Positions 24,801-36,972 of a DNA stretch of 64,000 nucleotides are shown piece after piece. Below the pieces are notes generated by a model, which was given only the letters and a program-made list of their open reading frames with translations, was not told where the DNA came from and ran no database searches. Position 1 is the stretch's first letter, and each line of letters begins with the position of its first letter. The position numbers were made by a program, and so were the translations under genes. This DNA comes from Bugula neritina (lineage: Eukaryota > Bryozoa > Gymnolaemata > Cheilostomatida > Bugulidae): the NCBI GenBank assembly GCA_964035545.1, contig OZ037765.1:33231004-33295003 (forward strand). The letters run 5' to 3'.

Positions 24801-27800
24801 TACACAGTGGTAGTATATAAACATTATATTGTAGTAATAGTGAATACACAGTGGTAGTATATAAATATTATATGCAGTGAGTATTTAGTGTACAAGTTTT
24901 ACTTTATTTTAAGCGTTTTTCCTTTTTGCGCCAACTGTATTTATCTTAAGAAACATTCCAATATGAAAGTGGCATAAAACTTGAAGTGTCAAGACTTAAA
25001 ATTGTACATGTAACCTTGACCTTGTATTTAGCACATCAAGCTGTTACATTGCATGTTGTAAACAGGAAATGACATCATTGGTCTGGCTGAAACCGGGTCA
25101 GGGAAGACCGGAGCGTTTGCTCTGCCAATCCTGCAGGCGTTGCTGGAGACACCTCAGAAGTTGTTTGCTCTCATTCTTACTCCAACCAGAGAACTGGCTT
25201 ACCAGATCTCTGAGCAGTTTGAAGCTCTGGGGGCCACCATAGGCATCAAGTGTGGTGAGTGGATCAGTCAGCCAATAGTATATCATGAGTAAATCAGTTA
25301 GCCAATCATATCGCACGTGTCAATCAGTTAGCCAATCGTATCGCATGTGTGATTCAGTCAGCCAATAGTATCGCATGTGTGATTCAGTCAGCCAATAGTA
25401 TCGCATGTGTCCATCAGTGGTGTGAGGAGATTATTCCCATCAGCTACATCTAATGACTGCCATGTAATACCATTAATATTTAAGTGGTTTTACCATAATA
25501 CAATTTTACAAACTAAGTTTCCAATATAATATTTTATTTGTCTCAACTCTGTTAGCTTGATTTATATTGAATTAGCTAATTGAGTCTTCTAAATCACTCA
25601 ATCTCTTTCTCGTGTATGTTCATTTATGTTATGTTAGGACAAAAGTATTTAACAAATTAAGTTCATTTTCATTTTAAGGAAATCTATAAAACAAATATTG
25701 GTTAGTATTCATAATTTTGTACTAAATTTTATGTTAATTTTTACACAGATGAAATTGCTAGTTTTCACCTTAAAAATTCCCTGTTTTTACCGTGAAATGA
25801 GAATGAAACTTTGCTTCTAACTTGGTTGCTTTTCAAGTGACAATGGGAACATAAGCTAAAATATATCTCCCTTCTGTATTATGTGGTACTTGACATATTT
25901 GTAGCCGTGATTGTGGGTGGCATGGACATGGTATCACAGGCTATGGCCCTGGCTAAGAAACCTCATGTAATAATTGGTGAGTATCCGTGACAGGTTGTAC
26001 TGCTGGGAGTGTGTGAGTTATACACTAACAGTATTAGTCGTACACTAACAGTATCAGTCGTACACTAGCAGTATCAGTCGTACACTAACAGTATCAGTCG
26101 TACACTCACAGTACGAATGATGAATACAATAGCCAACTGTTAAATGATCCCAACGTCTATTTCATGTTTTTAATAGGTTTTTTATTGAAATGGAACGCAA
26201 ATTTAGAAAACTTAAAGTATGATATCTAATGACAATACAAGTTGCTAACACCAGATAATATTGCATAGTTTTTCAGACTACCCATGCTTTTATTTGACAT
26301 GTTGATATAAGGTGTTTGGTGTATTACCTCGTGGTTACTGAGAGCCGAGGCTTTTAAACTTCTCCGTACTGAAATCATTCTGCACCCAGGTTCTGTGTCT
26401 CAGCTTGCTGTGTGGACTGTCTAAAACAGCTGGTTCTATTTTTAGCAACACCTGGTAGACTAGCAGATCATCTGGAGAATACGAAAGGTTTCAACTTGCG
26501 AAGTCTGAAATATTTAGTGAGTATTATTCTTCTGCTGTTTGATATTTACAGTATCTGTGTTGACATCAAATATGATGTCTTAGTTGGTTATTATTAGGGT
26601 AGTGCTCCCCATGTTCCATGTAATAATAAAATATGGTGGCAATAAAATTGGAATATTACCTATTGTCAGATGACCTATGATGTCATAATGTTGTCTGTTG
26701 CTAGGTGATGGATGAAGCTGATAGAATTCTGAACATGGATTTTGAGTCCGAAGTAGACAAAATTCTCAAGTCGATACCGAAGGAGAGGCGAACGTACCTC
26801 TACTCTGCCACCATGACCAAGAAGGTGCAGAAGCTACAGAGAGCCTCTCTGAAGGACCCGGTCAAGGTTGAAGTGTCCAACAAGTACCAGACTGTAGACA
26901 AACTACAGCAGTTTTACATATTCATTCCAGCCAAGTACAAGGTGAGCTGGAGTTGTCTAACCTTCTCGTGTGTATATCTTTAAACTATAGCTACTATAGT
27001 CTATACAATACTATATTGTACTGTGCTGTTCATTATACAATATACACTATACTGTACAGTACACTATACTACATTATACAGTATGCTATACTGTATAATG
27101 TACTATACTATATACACTATACTATACAGTATACTATATACTACACTATACTACATTATACAGTATGCTATACTGTATAATGTACTATACTGTATACTAT
27201 ACTATACTATATAGTATACTATATACTACACTATACTATATTATACTGAAATACTGTGTTTCAGGACACATACCTCGTCTACATACTGAATGAATTAGCT
27301 GGTAATTCTTGTATCTTGTTCTGCGCTACTTGTGCCAACACACAGAGGGTCTCCCACATGCTTAGGAATCTCGGGCTAACAGCCATACCCCTCAATGGAC
27401 AGATGCAACAGGTGAGGAACTTAGACTAACCTTATCCTCGTCACTAACCATAACCTGTATTCAGGAACTGAGCCGGTATGCTTGAGTGAATCAGCCATTT
27501 GTGTTGTGTCACTGGTGTTGTAAGGATAGGCGTGTTGCTTTCTGTTTGGATCATTTAAGTGAGCATGTCCTCTCACCCTTTTGGGGTTCAGTGAAAGCAA
27601 TACCAGCTTCGGATATTTTGAAAATACAACCTGACTTTAAGAGCAGTCGAGAAATATTATGCTAATTATTGACTAGATGATTGAGTTTACTCACAAGGAC
27701 TGATACAGTTGCTGTGAAAAGTTGTTCTCTCCATGTTTTGACTGTAAAGTTCTTCTGATCCGTTTCCAGGCTAAGAGGTTAGGAGCTCTGAATAAGTTCA

Positions 27801-27907
27801 AGGCTAAAGCCAGGTCTATCCTCATAGCAACAGACGTGGCCAGCAGGTTTGTACTTCCCACTACTCTAGTTGGCTGACTGGCCTAATACACTGTATACTA
27901 CTAGTTG

Positions 27908-27944
<37 letters not shown>

Positions 27945-28068
27945 CACTACTACTACTACTAGTACTACTACTACTACTACTACTACTAGCTACTACTACT
28001 ACTACTAGTACTATTACTACTACTACTACTACTACTAGTACTACTACTACTACTACTACTACTACTAG

Positions 28069-28155
<87 letters not shown>

Positions 28156-28175
28156 CACTACTACTACTACTACTA

Positions 28176-28206
<31 letters not shown>

Positions 28207-28332
28207 CACTACTACTACTACTACTACCACTACTACTACTACTAGTACTACTACTACTACTAGCTACTACTACTACTACTACCACTACTACTACTACTAG
28301 TACTACTACTACTACTACTACTACTAGTACTA

Positions 28333-28386
<54 letters not shown>

Positions 28387-28621
28387 GCTACTACTACTAC
28401 TACTACTACTAGTACTACTACTACTACTACTACCACTACTACTACTACTAGTACTACTACTACTACTACTACTACTACTAGTACTACTACTACTACTACT
28501 ACTAGTACTACTACTACTACTAGTACTACTACTACTACTACTACTACTAGTACTACTACTACTACTACTACTACTACTACCACTACTACTACTACTAGTA
28601 CTACTACTACTACTACTACTA

Positions 28622-28685
<64 letters not shown>

Positions 28686-28715
28686 CACTACCACTACTAC
28701 TACTACTACTACTAG

Positions 28716-28748
<33 letters not shown>

Positions 28749-28750
28749 CA

Positions 28751-28787
<37 letters not shown>

Positions 28788-28805
28788 CACTACTACTACT
28801 ACTAG

Positions 28806-28840
<35 letters not shown>

Positions 28841-29500
28841 TTACTCTTACCATTGCAGGGGTCTGGATATCCCACACGTGGATGTAGTTATCAACTTTGA
28901 CATACCCACCCACTCTAAAGACTACATTCACAGAGTTGGCCGGACGGCTCGTGCTGGAAGGGCAGGAAAATCCATCACCTTCGTCACTCAGTGAGTCATT
29001 TATTCATGTGTGTCTCGGCTGCTTAGTGTAATATTTGTTGTGTGTACCCTCTACCACCCCTACCATACTCGTAGGTACGACGTGGAGCTGTTCCAGAGGA
29101 TAGAGCACTTGATTGGCAAGAAACTGCCACAGTTTAAGACGGAGGAAGAGGAAGTGATGCAATTACAGGAGAGAGTGGCTGAAGCACAGCGTCTGGCAGC
29201 TATGGTAAGAGCCCATCATATACAGGAGTATAGCTAACCCTTAGTAAATACAGGAGTGTAACTAACCCCCTATTTTATACAGTAGTGTAACTAACCCCCT
29301 ATTATATACAGGAGTGTAAGTAACCCCTATTATATACAGGAGTGTAGCTAACCCCCTATTTTATGCAGGAGTGTAAAGAAGAAGCACAGGCTAAGAAAAA
29401 GTCTAAACGAGGTGCTGCCTCAGACAGCGACACAGAAGAGGCTGCTCAGGGCTCTGTCAGGAAACGTATTAAGAAAGGCAGAAAGGGCAAAGGTCATTGA
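21839..29500 (+). CDS. DDX47: DDX47 DEAD-box RNA helicase, 11 exons, 451 aa
   Basis: Exons 21839-21913, 24551-24644, 25066-25254, 25905-25976, 26446-26516, 26705-26941, 27265-27411, 27770-27846, 28859-28990, 29075-29204, 29369-29500. All phases agree, giving 451 aa (human about 455). Motifs in order: Q motif ([12 protein letters not shown]), [15 protein letters not shown], Ia [14 protein letters not shown], Ib [48 protein letters not shown] and [26 protein letters not shown] and [18 protein letters not shown] place it with DDX47/Rrp3, a nucleolar helicase in pre-rRNA processing. The tail is lysine/arginine-rich, ending GRKGKGH. Intron 1 hosts an antisense gene and intron 8 a long CTA tract. 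Nearly every intron carries tandem repeats. Confidence 0.96.
22015..22390. repeat. Low-complexity AT tract in DDX47 intron 1
   Basis: Repeated words such as actaatagtaat and attagtattactatta, interrupted and degenerate. No coding content. Confidence 0.6.
23180..24442 (-). CDS. Single-exon membrane protein with two sushi (CCP) domains, nested antisense in DDX47 intron 1
   Basis: One uninterrupted frame of 420 codons. In this numbering, Met21 (plus-strand position 24382) begins a signal-like segment, [20 protein letters not shown], so translation may start there. Two four-cysteine CCP/sushi modules follow: about residues 64-137 (Cys 64, 80, 96/100, 116, 137; final KPLFC) and 142-207 (Cys 142, 163, 175/179, 191, 207; [11 protein letters not shown]). 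A stalk with NLT at 271 precedes a transmembrane segment at about 278-304 that ends in a Cys cluster (ACICCC). The cytoplasmic tail of about 115 aa is rich in Ser, Asn and Lys. Sushi domains typically mediate adhesion or complement-type binding. The specific family was not recognised. The long intact frame and domain order argue it is real; transcription is unproven. Confidence 0.72.
   Translation of the reverse strand: MLYVKIFQKNSDIMKLEGESMRFIIQVYSFLLHSVNTLEAKYIVNFHQNRVADHDKRTFYEDVCLQPVISSDELQIEWKCSDKPIGKLGYPRGTTCNSKCRYGTSALSGTSSRIECVDRRPQYGNIAREWNPKPLFCKSVTCETKFIREKIKSARATWEPEACVLQQKVRVGTECKLRCTSPLFSDLTATCKGDGYWAGSTPTWALCAPASKEDKKIKIAANGVKQTNHDHIVGHTLAEGYPMHTEDTIQDTVSDNTIRNRVDTILKRLNNLTSSSSAIIIILVLSSMSAILLALVILACICCCRTNNKMKYALIDNRGQQLLPVTHLNSNNNSKYQRKTRTTPGTACNNQSTAYHEYPDHHCRLYPCDSKGSNKTYKHKKVKGKHYQKLDTTESSDSSTHQSGQNDSTKRVTGVKLLWR
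24650..24875. repeat. About 44-bp tandem repeat, DDX47 intron 2
   Basis: Four to five copies of a unit containing tagtgaatacacagtggtag followed by tatataaacattatattg. It starts within 10 bp of the exon 2 donor. Confidence 0.85.
25255..25412. repeat. About 30-bp tandem repeat at the DDX47 exon 3 donor
   Basis: Copies of gattcagtcagccaatagta followed by tcgcatgtgt. The first diverged copy (gtgagtggatcagtcagcc) includes the functional 5' splice site. Confidence 0.75.
26015..26113. repeat. 20-bp tandem repeat, DDX47 intron 4
   Basis: Four to five copies of tacactaacagtatcagtcg, about 40 bp after the exon 4 donor. Confidence 0.85.
26985..27247. repeat. Tandem AT-rich repeat, DDX47 intron 6
   Basis: Overlapping copies of tactatactatatacacta and tacattatacagtatgctat words fill most of the intron between exons 6 and 7. 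Confidence 0.75.
27903..28842. repeat. About 0.94-kb CTA trinucleotide microsatellite, DDX47 intron 8
   Basis: Almost pure ACT/CTA triplets, interrupted at intervals by GTA (giving actagtact palindromes) and ACC variants. It reaches to 16 bp before the acceptor of exon 9. Long open frames on both strands (poly-Thr, poly-Ser, poly-Val) are artefacts of a triplet repeat lacking stops. Confidence 0.97.
29205..29368. repeat. About 32-bp tandem repeat made of 3' splice-site copies, DDX47 intron 10
   Basis: The intron consists almost wholly of five copies of a unit containing tatacaggagtgtaactaac followed by cccctatttta. The functional acceptor of exon 11 is the last copy (tttatgcag|GAGTGTAAAG), so each unit repeats the branch/pyrimidine-AG-exon junction. 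Confidence 0.9.
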
Positions 29501-29674
29501 GTAGATGTGAACCAGCAGTGCATAGCATCTATATAGACTGTATGGTGGTGTATATACATTTTATTATGTAATTGTGTATATTATATCTTTACTCATGTCC
29601 ATCTGATGATCTAGTTTAATATGTTGCAAGGATCAGTAAATTATTTTTCTGTATTTTTAGATTATAACTACAAT

Positions 29675-29680
29675 AATAAA
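29675..29680 (+). promoter_or_regulatory. Polyadenylation signal for DDX47
   Basis: AATAAA, 175 bases after the DDX47 stop. Confidence 0.5.
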
Positions 29681-30019
29681 TAATATTATTACGTATTATA
29701 ACCTCCATTTGTTAATTCAGCATCTTATCAATGTTAACGATATCAGCAGTATACTACCATCTGTTTTTGTATTAGTGAAAGGTAGTAATTATATGTGGTG
29801 TGAGAAGATATAAAAATGGATTCGCTGATCCATTCAGAGTAAAATTTGTCAATTTATAATAAAACAAGCTGAATGTAGTTATACAAGTCAGAAGAGTCGT
29901 TTTATAGTAAAGTCTTGTTGCTCACTTCCAAGTTGATTAAGAGACATTTATATATAGAAAGGTGATGCTGTAAAAATCTACAAGAGAGCCCCTGTTCACC
30001 TTATATAATATCTAAAGCA

Positions 30020-30480
30020 ATGAAATCCTCCCGTAACTCATCTGCACTCTTTTAAACACAGCATTAAAATGGCGACGTACATCTAGTTGAGAATCTTCTC
30101 CCTTTAAAGGCAGCTCAGGGAGGTACTGTTCAAAACCTCTTGCATGTTCCGAGAGATGCTCAGAAATGTCTTGAAAGAGAATCTTGAATTCGTTTTCCTA
30201 ATAATCCATCAGCATGGGAATGACACCATATTTTTGATCTGGATGTGTGTCTGCCACAACATCCTTTAGCTTTGAAAGCATTGATGCTGCTATGAAAAGC
30301 AATGATGTGATGATTGCACTCATGTATTCTTTAGGTTCCAGCTGTTAAGTGCAGCAAATATATTCACTAGGTATGCAGTATACAGCTCATAGACTACAGA
30401 GTATAGAGATTAGCTGCTAAAATTTCAGGTTGATTCTAACTTTCAAGAAGCTCCATTTGCAGTTCATAGAGTTACCACGT
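30020..30480 (-). pseudogene. Degenerate coding remnant, unidentified (possibly hAT-type transposase)
   Basis: The minus strand reads, with stops and frame breaks, ASMLSKLKDVVADTHPDQK, KILFQDISEHLSEHARGFEQ, a segment ending RRHFNAVFKRVQMSYG, and a separate short LYELQMELLES. Codon-like composition and long partial frames suggest a decayed protein gene. The final two pieces recall the C-terminal region of hAT/ZBED transposases, but that resemblance is weak. No intact frame exists. Confidence 0.3.
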
Positions 30481-31540
30481 TTCCACACACTTGAGTGTGA
30501 AACAGCAAAGTAGTGAATGTATATTTACGGCATACACTCGATTATAATTAAGAAAGATTAGCTATACAAGTGCATCAAGTTGCCAAGTTGCATGGACGAG
30601 AAATGGAGGCTTTTTGATTTTAGCAAAGTTTCCTTTCTCTTAAATATCTGTTGCATCATGTAATGAAACTTGGAAAACCAGGGGGAGCTCACGAACTGCG
30701 TGTGATTTTTAGAAATGAAATTCTGTGCCTAGAACCCCCCTCTCGTGCCCCAGGTTGGAAATCACTGATCTAACACATTGGACTGGAAAAGATATTTTGG
30801 GCTCAGTGATCTAACACAAGTATGCACATTTTATACTCAGAGTTGTCTATTCCTTGACTTAGAATCGTAATAAATTGGATTTTAGTTGAAAGTAGGACTT
30901 TCCCTAGTATAGCCTAGACTCTGAAGTTATTGAATCGTAGTATGGTTTACCCCATTGAACTATAATCCCCTGGAATGGCCAATGTAAATTTTAAACGTCC
31001 AAATATTTCAGCCATATTGAAGAATTCTTATTTTTGGACACTGCCTACTTTCTAATGTAAAAGTAATGGAAATTACTATACTTTGCAGTATTTATAAAAC
31101 CTTTGGCATCACACCACACAAGTGAATAATTCCAAAATCTACTCTATTTTTATCTGCTGGTAATAAGGGTTGGCTATAGCATAAAGAAATAAGGCTGGTA
31201 GTTATAAAAATATTCTTTTTTGAAACAACAAAAGCAAGTTGATATCAAGTAAAAACCTAGTATATGATATAACATCTACTTAAATTTAGCTGCTGGTAAT
31301 AATTGTTGGCTATAGAATGGAGAAATGAGGCTAGTTGTTATAAAAATATTTTACTTTAAAACAACAAAAGCAAGTAGATATCAATTAAAAACCTGATATA
31401 TAATATAAGTAATATAAATAAAAACTAGAAATAAAAAGTCTATTGACTCTTAAAAAGAACATTTTCATTATTTCTCTGTTGACAGCTCACTTTATGTAAA
31501 ACAAGTTTTTTATTTTAGACAAATTGTGTTAAAAAAAATC

Positions 31541-32914
31541 TTAATATATTTCAACAATGAGGTTGAGTAACGTAGAGTGGTGGTTCTCAATGTCAGTAGA
31601 AGTTTCCATAGCATGCTTTTCAATGCCAAAAATATCGTATCCACCAATCTCCCCCTTCACTGTAAGAATGATCCTAAAATACCATTCTAATAATTTCAAG
31701 TTATCAAGCCAGTAAAACAATTCAAAAGCTTTTAATCTTTTTAGAAAACACAGGTGTACTCCAAAAACATTCAACTTGCTATGCTGTATGCTGCACAAAA
31801 TGAAAATACTAATTCTCTCTTAAAAATGCCTTGACAATTATTTAAACCTAATTAATTATGGCTGTTAAAACTGTGTGAACTGGTAGATCTTCATTGCTGG
31901 AATTTTTACTCACATTCGTATTCTGTGGTGTAACTGGTTTCTAAAAAGAATTTTAAAAGTAACTTGCATAACAAATATAATTTTTGGACAACTTTGAAAG
32001 AATGCTAATTTTACACTATAGTTTAGAACTTAATAAAAGTCTAGATAGAATAGAAACCAACTCTGCTAATGAGACAGCTCCTTCATGCAACCTTCCAGTT
32101 TGGCCAGTGGTGTCAATATGCTGAGGATAAAAATGTTCACTGCACAGTTTTGCAGTTTCTGATAGTTCTTCTTAGCCCCTGGACACTTGCCACCATTCCT
32201 TACACATGCTGAAATCCTTTATTTTCATTTTGTTAGAGAATCTAAAATAGAAATATATGAATACTTAAAGCTAAAGCTAAGTGAATTTAGTATACAAACT
32301 ATTAATTTTTGCTGCATATTATAATGTTTTTATAAAAAAGCTTTTGCTAAATCCTAATACTAGCCAACTTCTAGTACAATTTTGTGTAAGATCTACTTTG
32401 CCTTGGATCATTTATTTGTCAACAAAACTTAAGCCTTTGGCTATATTTTATTATATACTTATATAGCGTTAGTGTTACAATTAGACTCTAATTCAAGTTG
32501 TAGTTCAGTTTTATAGCTAAATCATCAAATTGAAATGACTAAAAGTATATGGGTAATGGCTATAAAAAGTTAGTCAATTTGAATTACAATAAATTAAGAT
32601 TTAGATCATCATTATGACTCAAACTAAAAGTATAGTCATTGCCATATATTTATAAATCATCTTTACCATAATAATTGATACGGATACAATTACTAATAAC
32701 TATTAGTATTAGTGTAAGTATTACTATTGGTGATAATATTAGTAGAAGTATTAGTATTACTCAAACTAACCTCAACCTGTGAAATGAAGTGTTTCTCTCT
32801 TTGCTATCAACGCGATGAATTTGAGTAATTGAAGCAATTATAAGCAAAGCACTGTAATCCTGATGCTCTTTGGCTTTTTGAAACTGCGTGATAAGTGTGT
32901 TCAGAAGTATCCAT
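31541..32914 (-). pseudogene. Broken THAP-domain (zinc-finger) gene
   Basis: Two exons of a THAP domain are recognisable on the minus strand. Exon 1 (32771-32914) begins MDTSEHTYHAVSKSQRA and contains LQCFAYNCFNYSN. A frame change then leads to KERNTSFHRLR at a donor (gttagt). Exon 2 (about 32062-32241) continues KDFSMCKEWWQVSRG, then an in-frame TAA at 32172-32174, then LSETAKLCSEHFYPQHIDTT and RLHEGAV. Together these show the C-x4-C, SFHR, CKEW, LCSEHF and final AV motifs of THAP in order. A frameshift plus a stop make it non-functional as read. Possible downstream exons (KPVTPQNTNV at about 31915-31945, and a frame ending LLNLIVEIY at 31541) follow. THAP domains occur in P-element-type transposases and in host DNA-binding proteins; which this was is unknown. 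Confidence 0.65.
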
Positions 32915-33150
32915 TGTTAGTAATGCTTACTATTAGTGACAAACCACGACATTTGAAAATTTAACAATGGCGGCAAACTGGCTAAAATTAAAATACTTCT
33001 CGAAAAGAGGCTCCAGTTGACGTGAAAAAATGAACTGGTCACGTGATAAACTGCCCGAAAATCTTACTTCAAAGTGAAACTAACAATCCACCAATATGGC
33101 TGCTCTTTGGACGCGGGGTTACATTATAAAGCTACCGGATGTCCTTTCCA

Positions 33151-34970
<1,820 letters not shown>

Positions 34971-35189
34971 GGTTTACTCAGAACCCTAGTTTTTGCCCCC
35001 GGAAAAACAACTTGGGCCATGGTCCACAGCTACAGTAAAATTAGGTTTGTATTGCCATTAAGATTTCATTGTAGGTTTTTTTTGATTTTTGCAATGAAAT
35101 TAAATTAACTGGTGATGCAGATAGTAAATGACCATGCTTATTCAGAGAGACCTTGGCAGTCTACTGTTACCCCACAACTTTTAACTTTT

Positions 35190-35722
35190 TTAAGAATGAG
35201 TACTAATAGTAGTAGTACTACTACTAGTACTACTACTACTACTAGTACTACTACTACTAGTACTAGTAGTAGTAGTAGTAGTAGTAGTAGTAATACTAAT
35301 ACTAATAGTATTACTAATACTAATAGTAATAGTAATACAGTATTACTAATAGTAATACTAATACTAATAGTAATACTAATACCAATAATAATACTGTTAG
35401 TATTAGTATTACTATTAGTATTACTCTTAGTATTAGTATTACTATTAGTATTACTATTAGTACTACTACTACTACTACTCGTCTACTGCTGCTGCTACTA
35501 CTACTAGTACTACTAGTAGTAGTACTGTAGTGCTACTGCTGCTGCTGCTAATACTTATACTGCTACTAGTACTTAGTACTACTAGTAGTAGTAGTACTAA
35601 GTACTAGTAGTAGTATGTGGTGACTACTAGTAGTAGTAGTACTAAGTACTAGTAGTAGTATGTGGTGACTTAGTACTACTACTAGTAGTAGTTGTAGTAG
35701 TACTAAGTCACCACAATCATAC
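35190..35722. repeat. Palindromic triplet repeat tract (TAC/TAG/AAT)
   Basis: Blocks of tac triplets alternate with blocks of tag triplets (tactactagtactactact then agtagtagtagt), and later aat/att triplets. The block at 35560-35720 contains mirrored tactactagtagtagtag segments capable of hairpins. The plus-strand frame across it is not a gene. Confidence 0.85.
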
Positions 35723-36386
35723 CGATATGTTCAGTTTAAACTGCATGTTTTTTCATTGAAGTGCTCTTGGAGTTGAATACTGAAATAACTAAGCTAAATT
35801 CAAATTGTTAGGTGACATTTTCATTATGATTATTTATCGATGCTATAAATATATTTTTATGACTGAACATGAATGACATGTTGTCATCATATTGATTTTC
35901 TTTCATATCAGTATCTGTATTGCCACTCACCACGTCCACTGTGTTTGCTATCTTCCTTTGACTTTCATATTGAATTTATCTCTTTATTGTATTTTAATGT
36001 GATATATAATAATATCAATTTGAAAATAATATGTTAGATTTCTAAAAGTAAAGCTCAGGGCCAGATTTTGCCAAATTGAAACTTCTCTACTACTCATTTA
36101 CTACATGTAAATGTGTAGTACACCTACGCTACCTCATTGATAGATTTTAGATGACATCGATGTATATGTGTGCTTGTGTATTCAAAATATTATGCTGGTT
36201 CAAATCTCTTTAATAAGTCATTTTAGGTTTTTTTTAAAGAATAAAACTTTTGATCAGGAATTTCCAGTTTGCACTAAATGAAATGACTTCAGATACTGAT
36301 TTATTCATACAATCTTATAGATGTCTTTCCCAGAGTTCCTTGTATAGAGACTGTCTGAGGAAGTTAGTTTCCATTTGGGCTCAAGT

Positions 36387-36399
36387 ATGGCTTCTTCTG
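36387..36399 (+). other. Possible alternative first coding exon of the kinase-caspase gene
   Basis: ATGGCTTCTTCTG followed by a strong donor gtaagg. It is in phase to join an acceptor (aaatttag|ACGAGG) inside the annotated first exon at about 36994, which would give MASSDEEFIGHGSFG. The acceptor has only a weak pyrimidine tract. The choice does not affect the kinase domain. Confidence 0.35.
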
Positions 36400-36972
36400 G
36401 TAAGGTCTTTTGCTCTACTATAAGTTCTTGTAAAGATGAAACACTTTTAAGATAAATGACCAAATTAGTTGTTTATATCTCTACAATTTCTATATGTATC
36501 TGTCTAATTTATTTGGGAACTTTCTTAAACCACCAGCTGAATATTATTTTCATTTTTCTTTTCTAGCCCGTTTTATCAACTTTTATAGGTGCCATTTAGT
36601 ACCAGCTGTAGTGCCTAAAGTTAAATCATCTTTTACTGCTCTTGCTGATAGTATATTGATGTGAAATTTAAATTTAAACAATAACCCTAATAGGTACTAT
36701 AATATATTATAGTATTTGTATGTTTTACTATAATACTCGTACTATAAATATAATTGTCTAATATGGCACACTTTTCTTTTTGGCTTCATTTTTACTACTC
36801 TTTTGTTTTTCGGAACTTTTCTGATTCCTTTCTAGAATGTGAAATGGTGTTTGTTCTGAAACTTGTTGGATTTCTCCTGGTAAACTTATGCATATTATAT
36901 GTACTGTCATAGAACTAAGCTGTATTGCTGACATATATGTATATAGCTGTATCTAGTTAGGGTCTCTTGTAA

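Larger units (their letters stand above)
29681..33100. other. Gene-poor intergenic region
   Basis: Apart from the two remnants listed separately, this stretch is AT-rich without supported genes. Two related segments at about 31150-31270 and 31285-31410 (taataagggttggctatagc versus taataattgttggctataga, each followed by similar text) look like a diverged direct duplication of about 120 bp. Confidence 0.4.

Noticed and set aside
27901-28931. Long open frames encoding poly-Val, poly-Ser and poly-Thr on both strands
   Set aside because: They are translations of a CTA triplet array that lacks stop codons, lying inside DDX47 intron 8.
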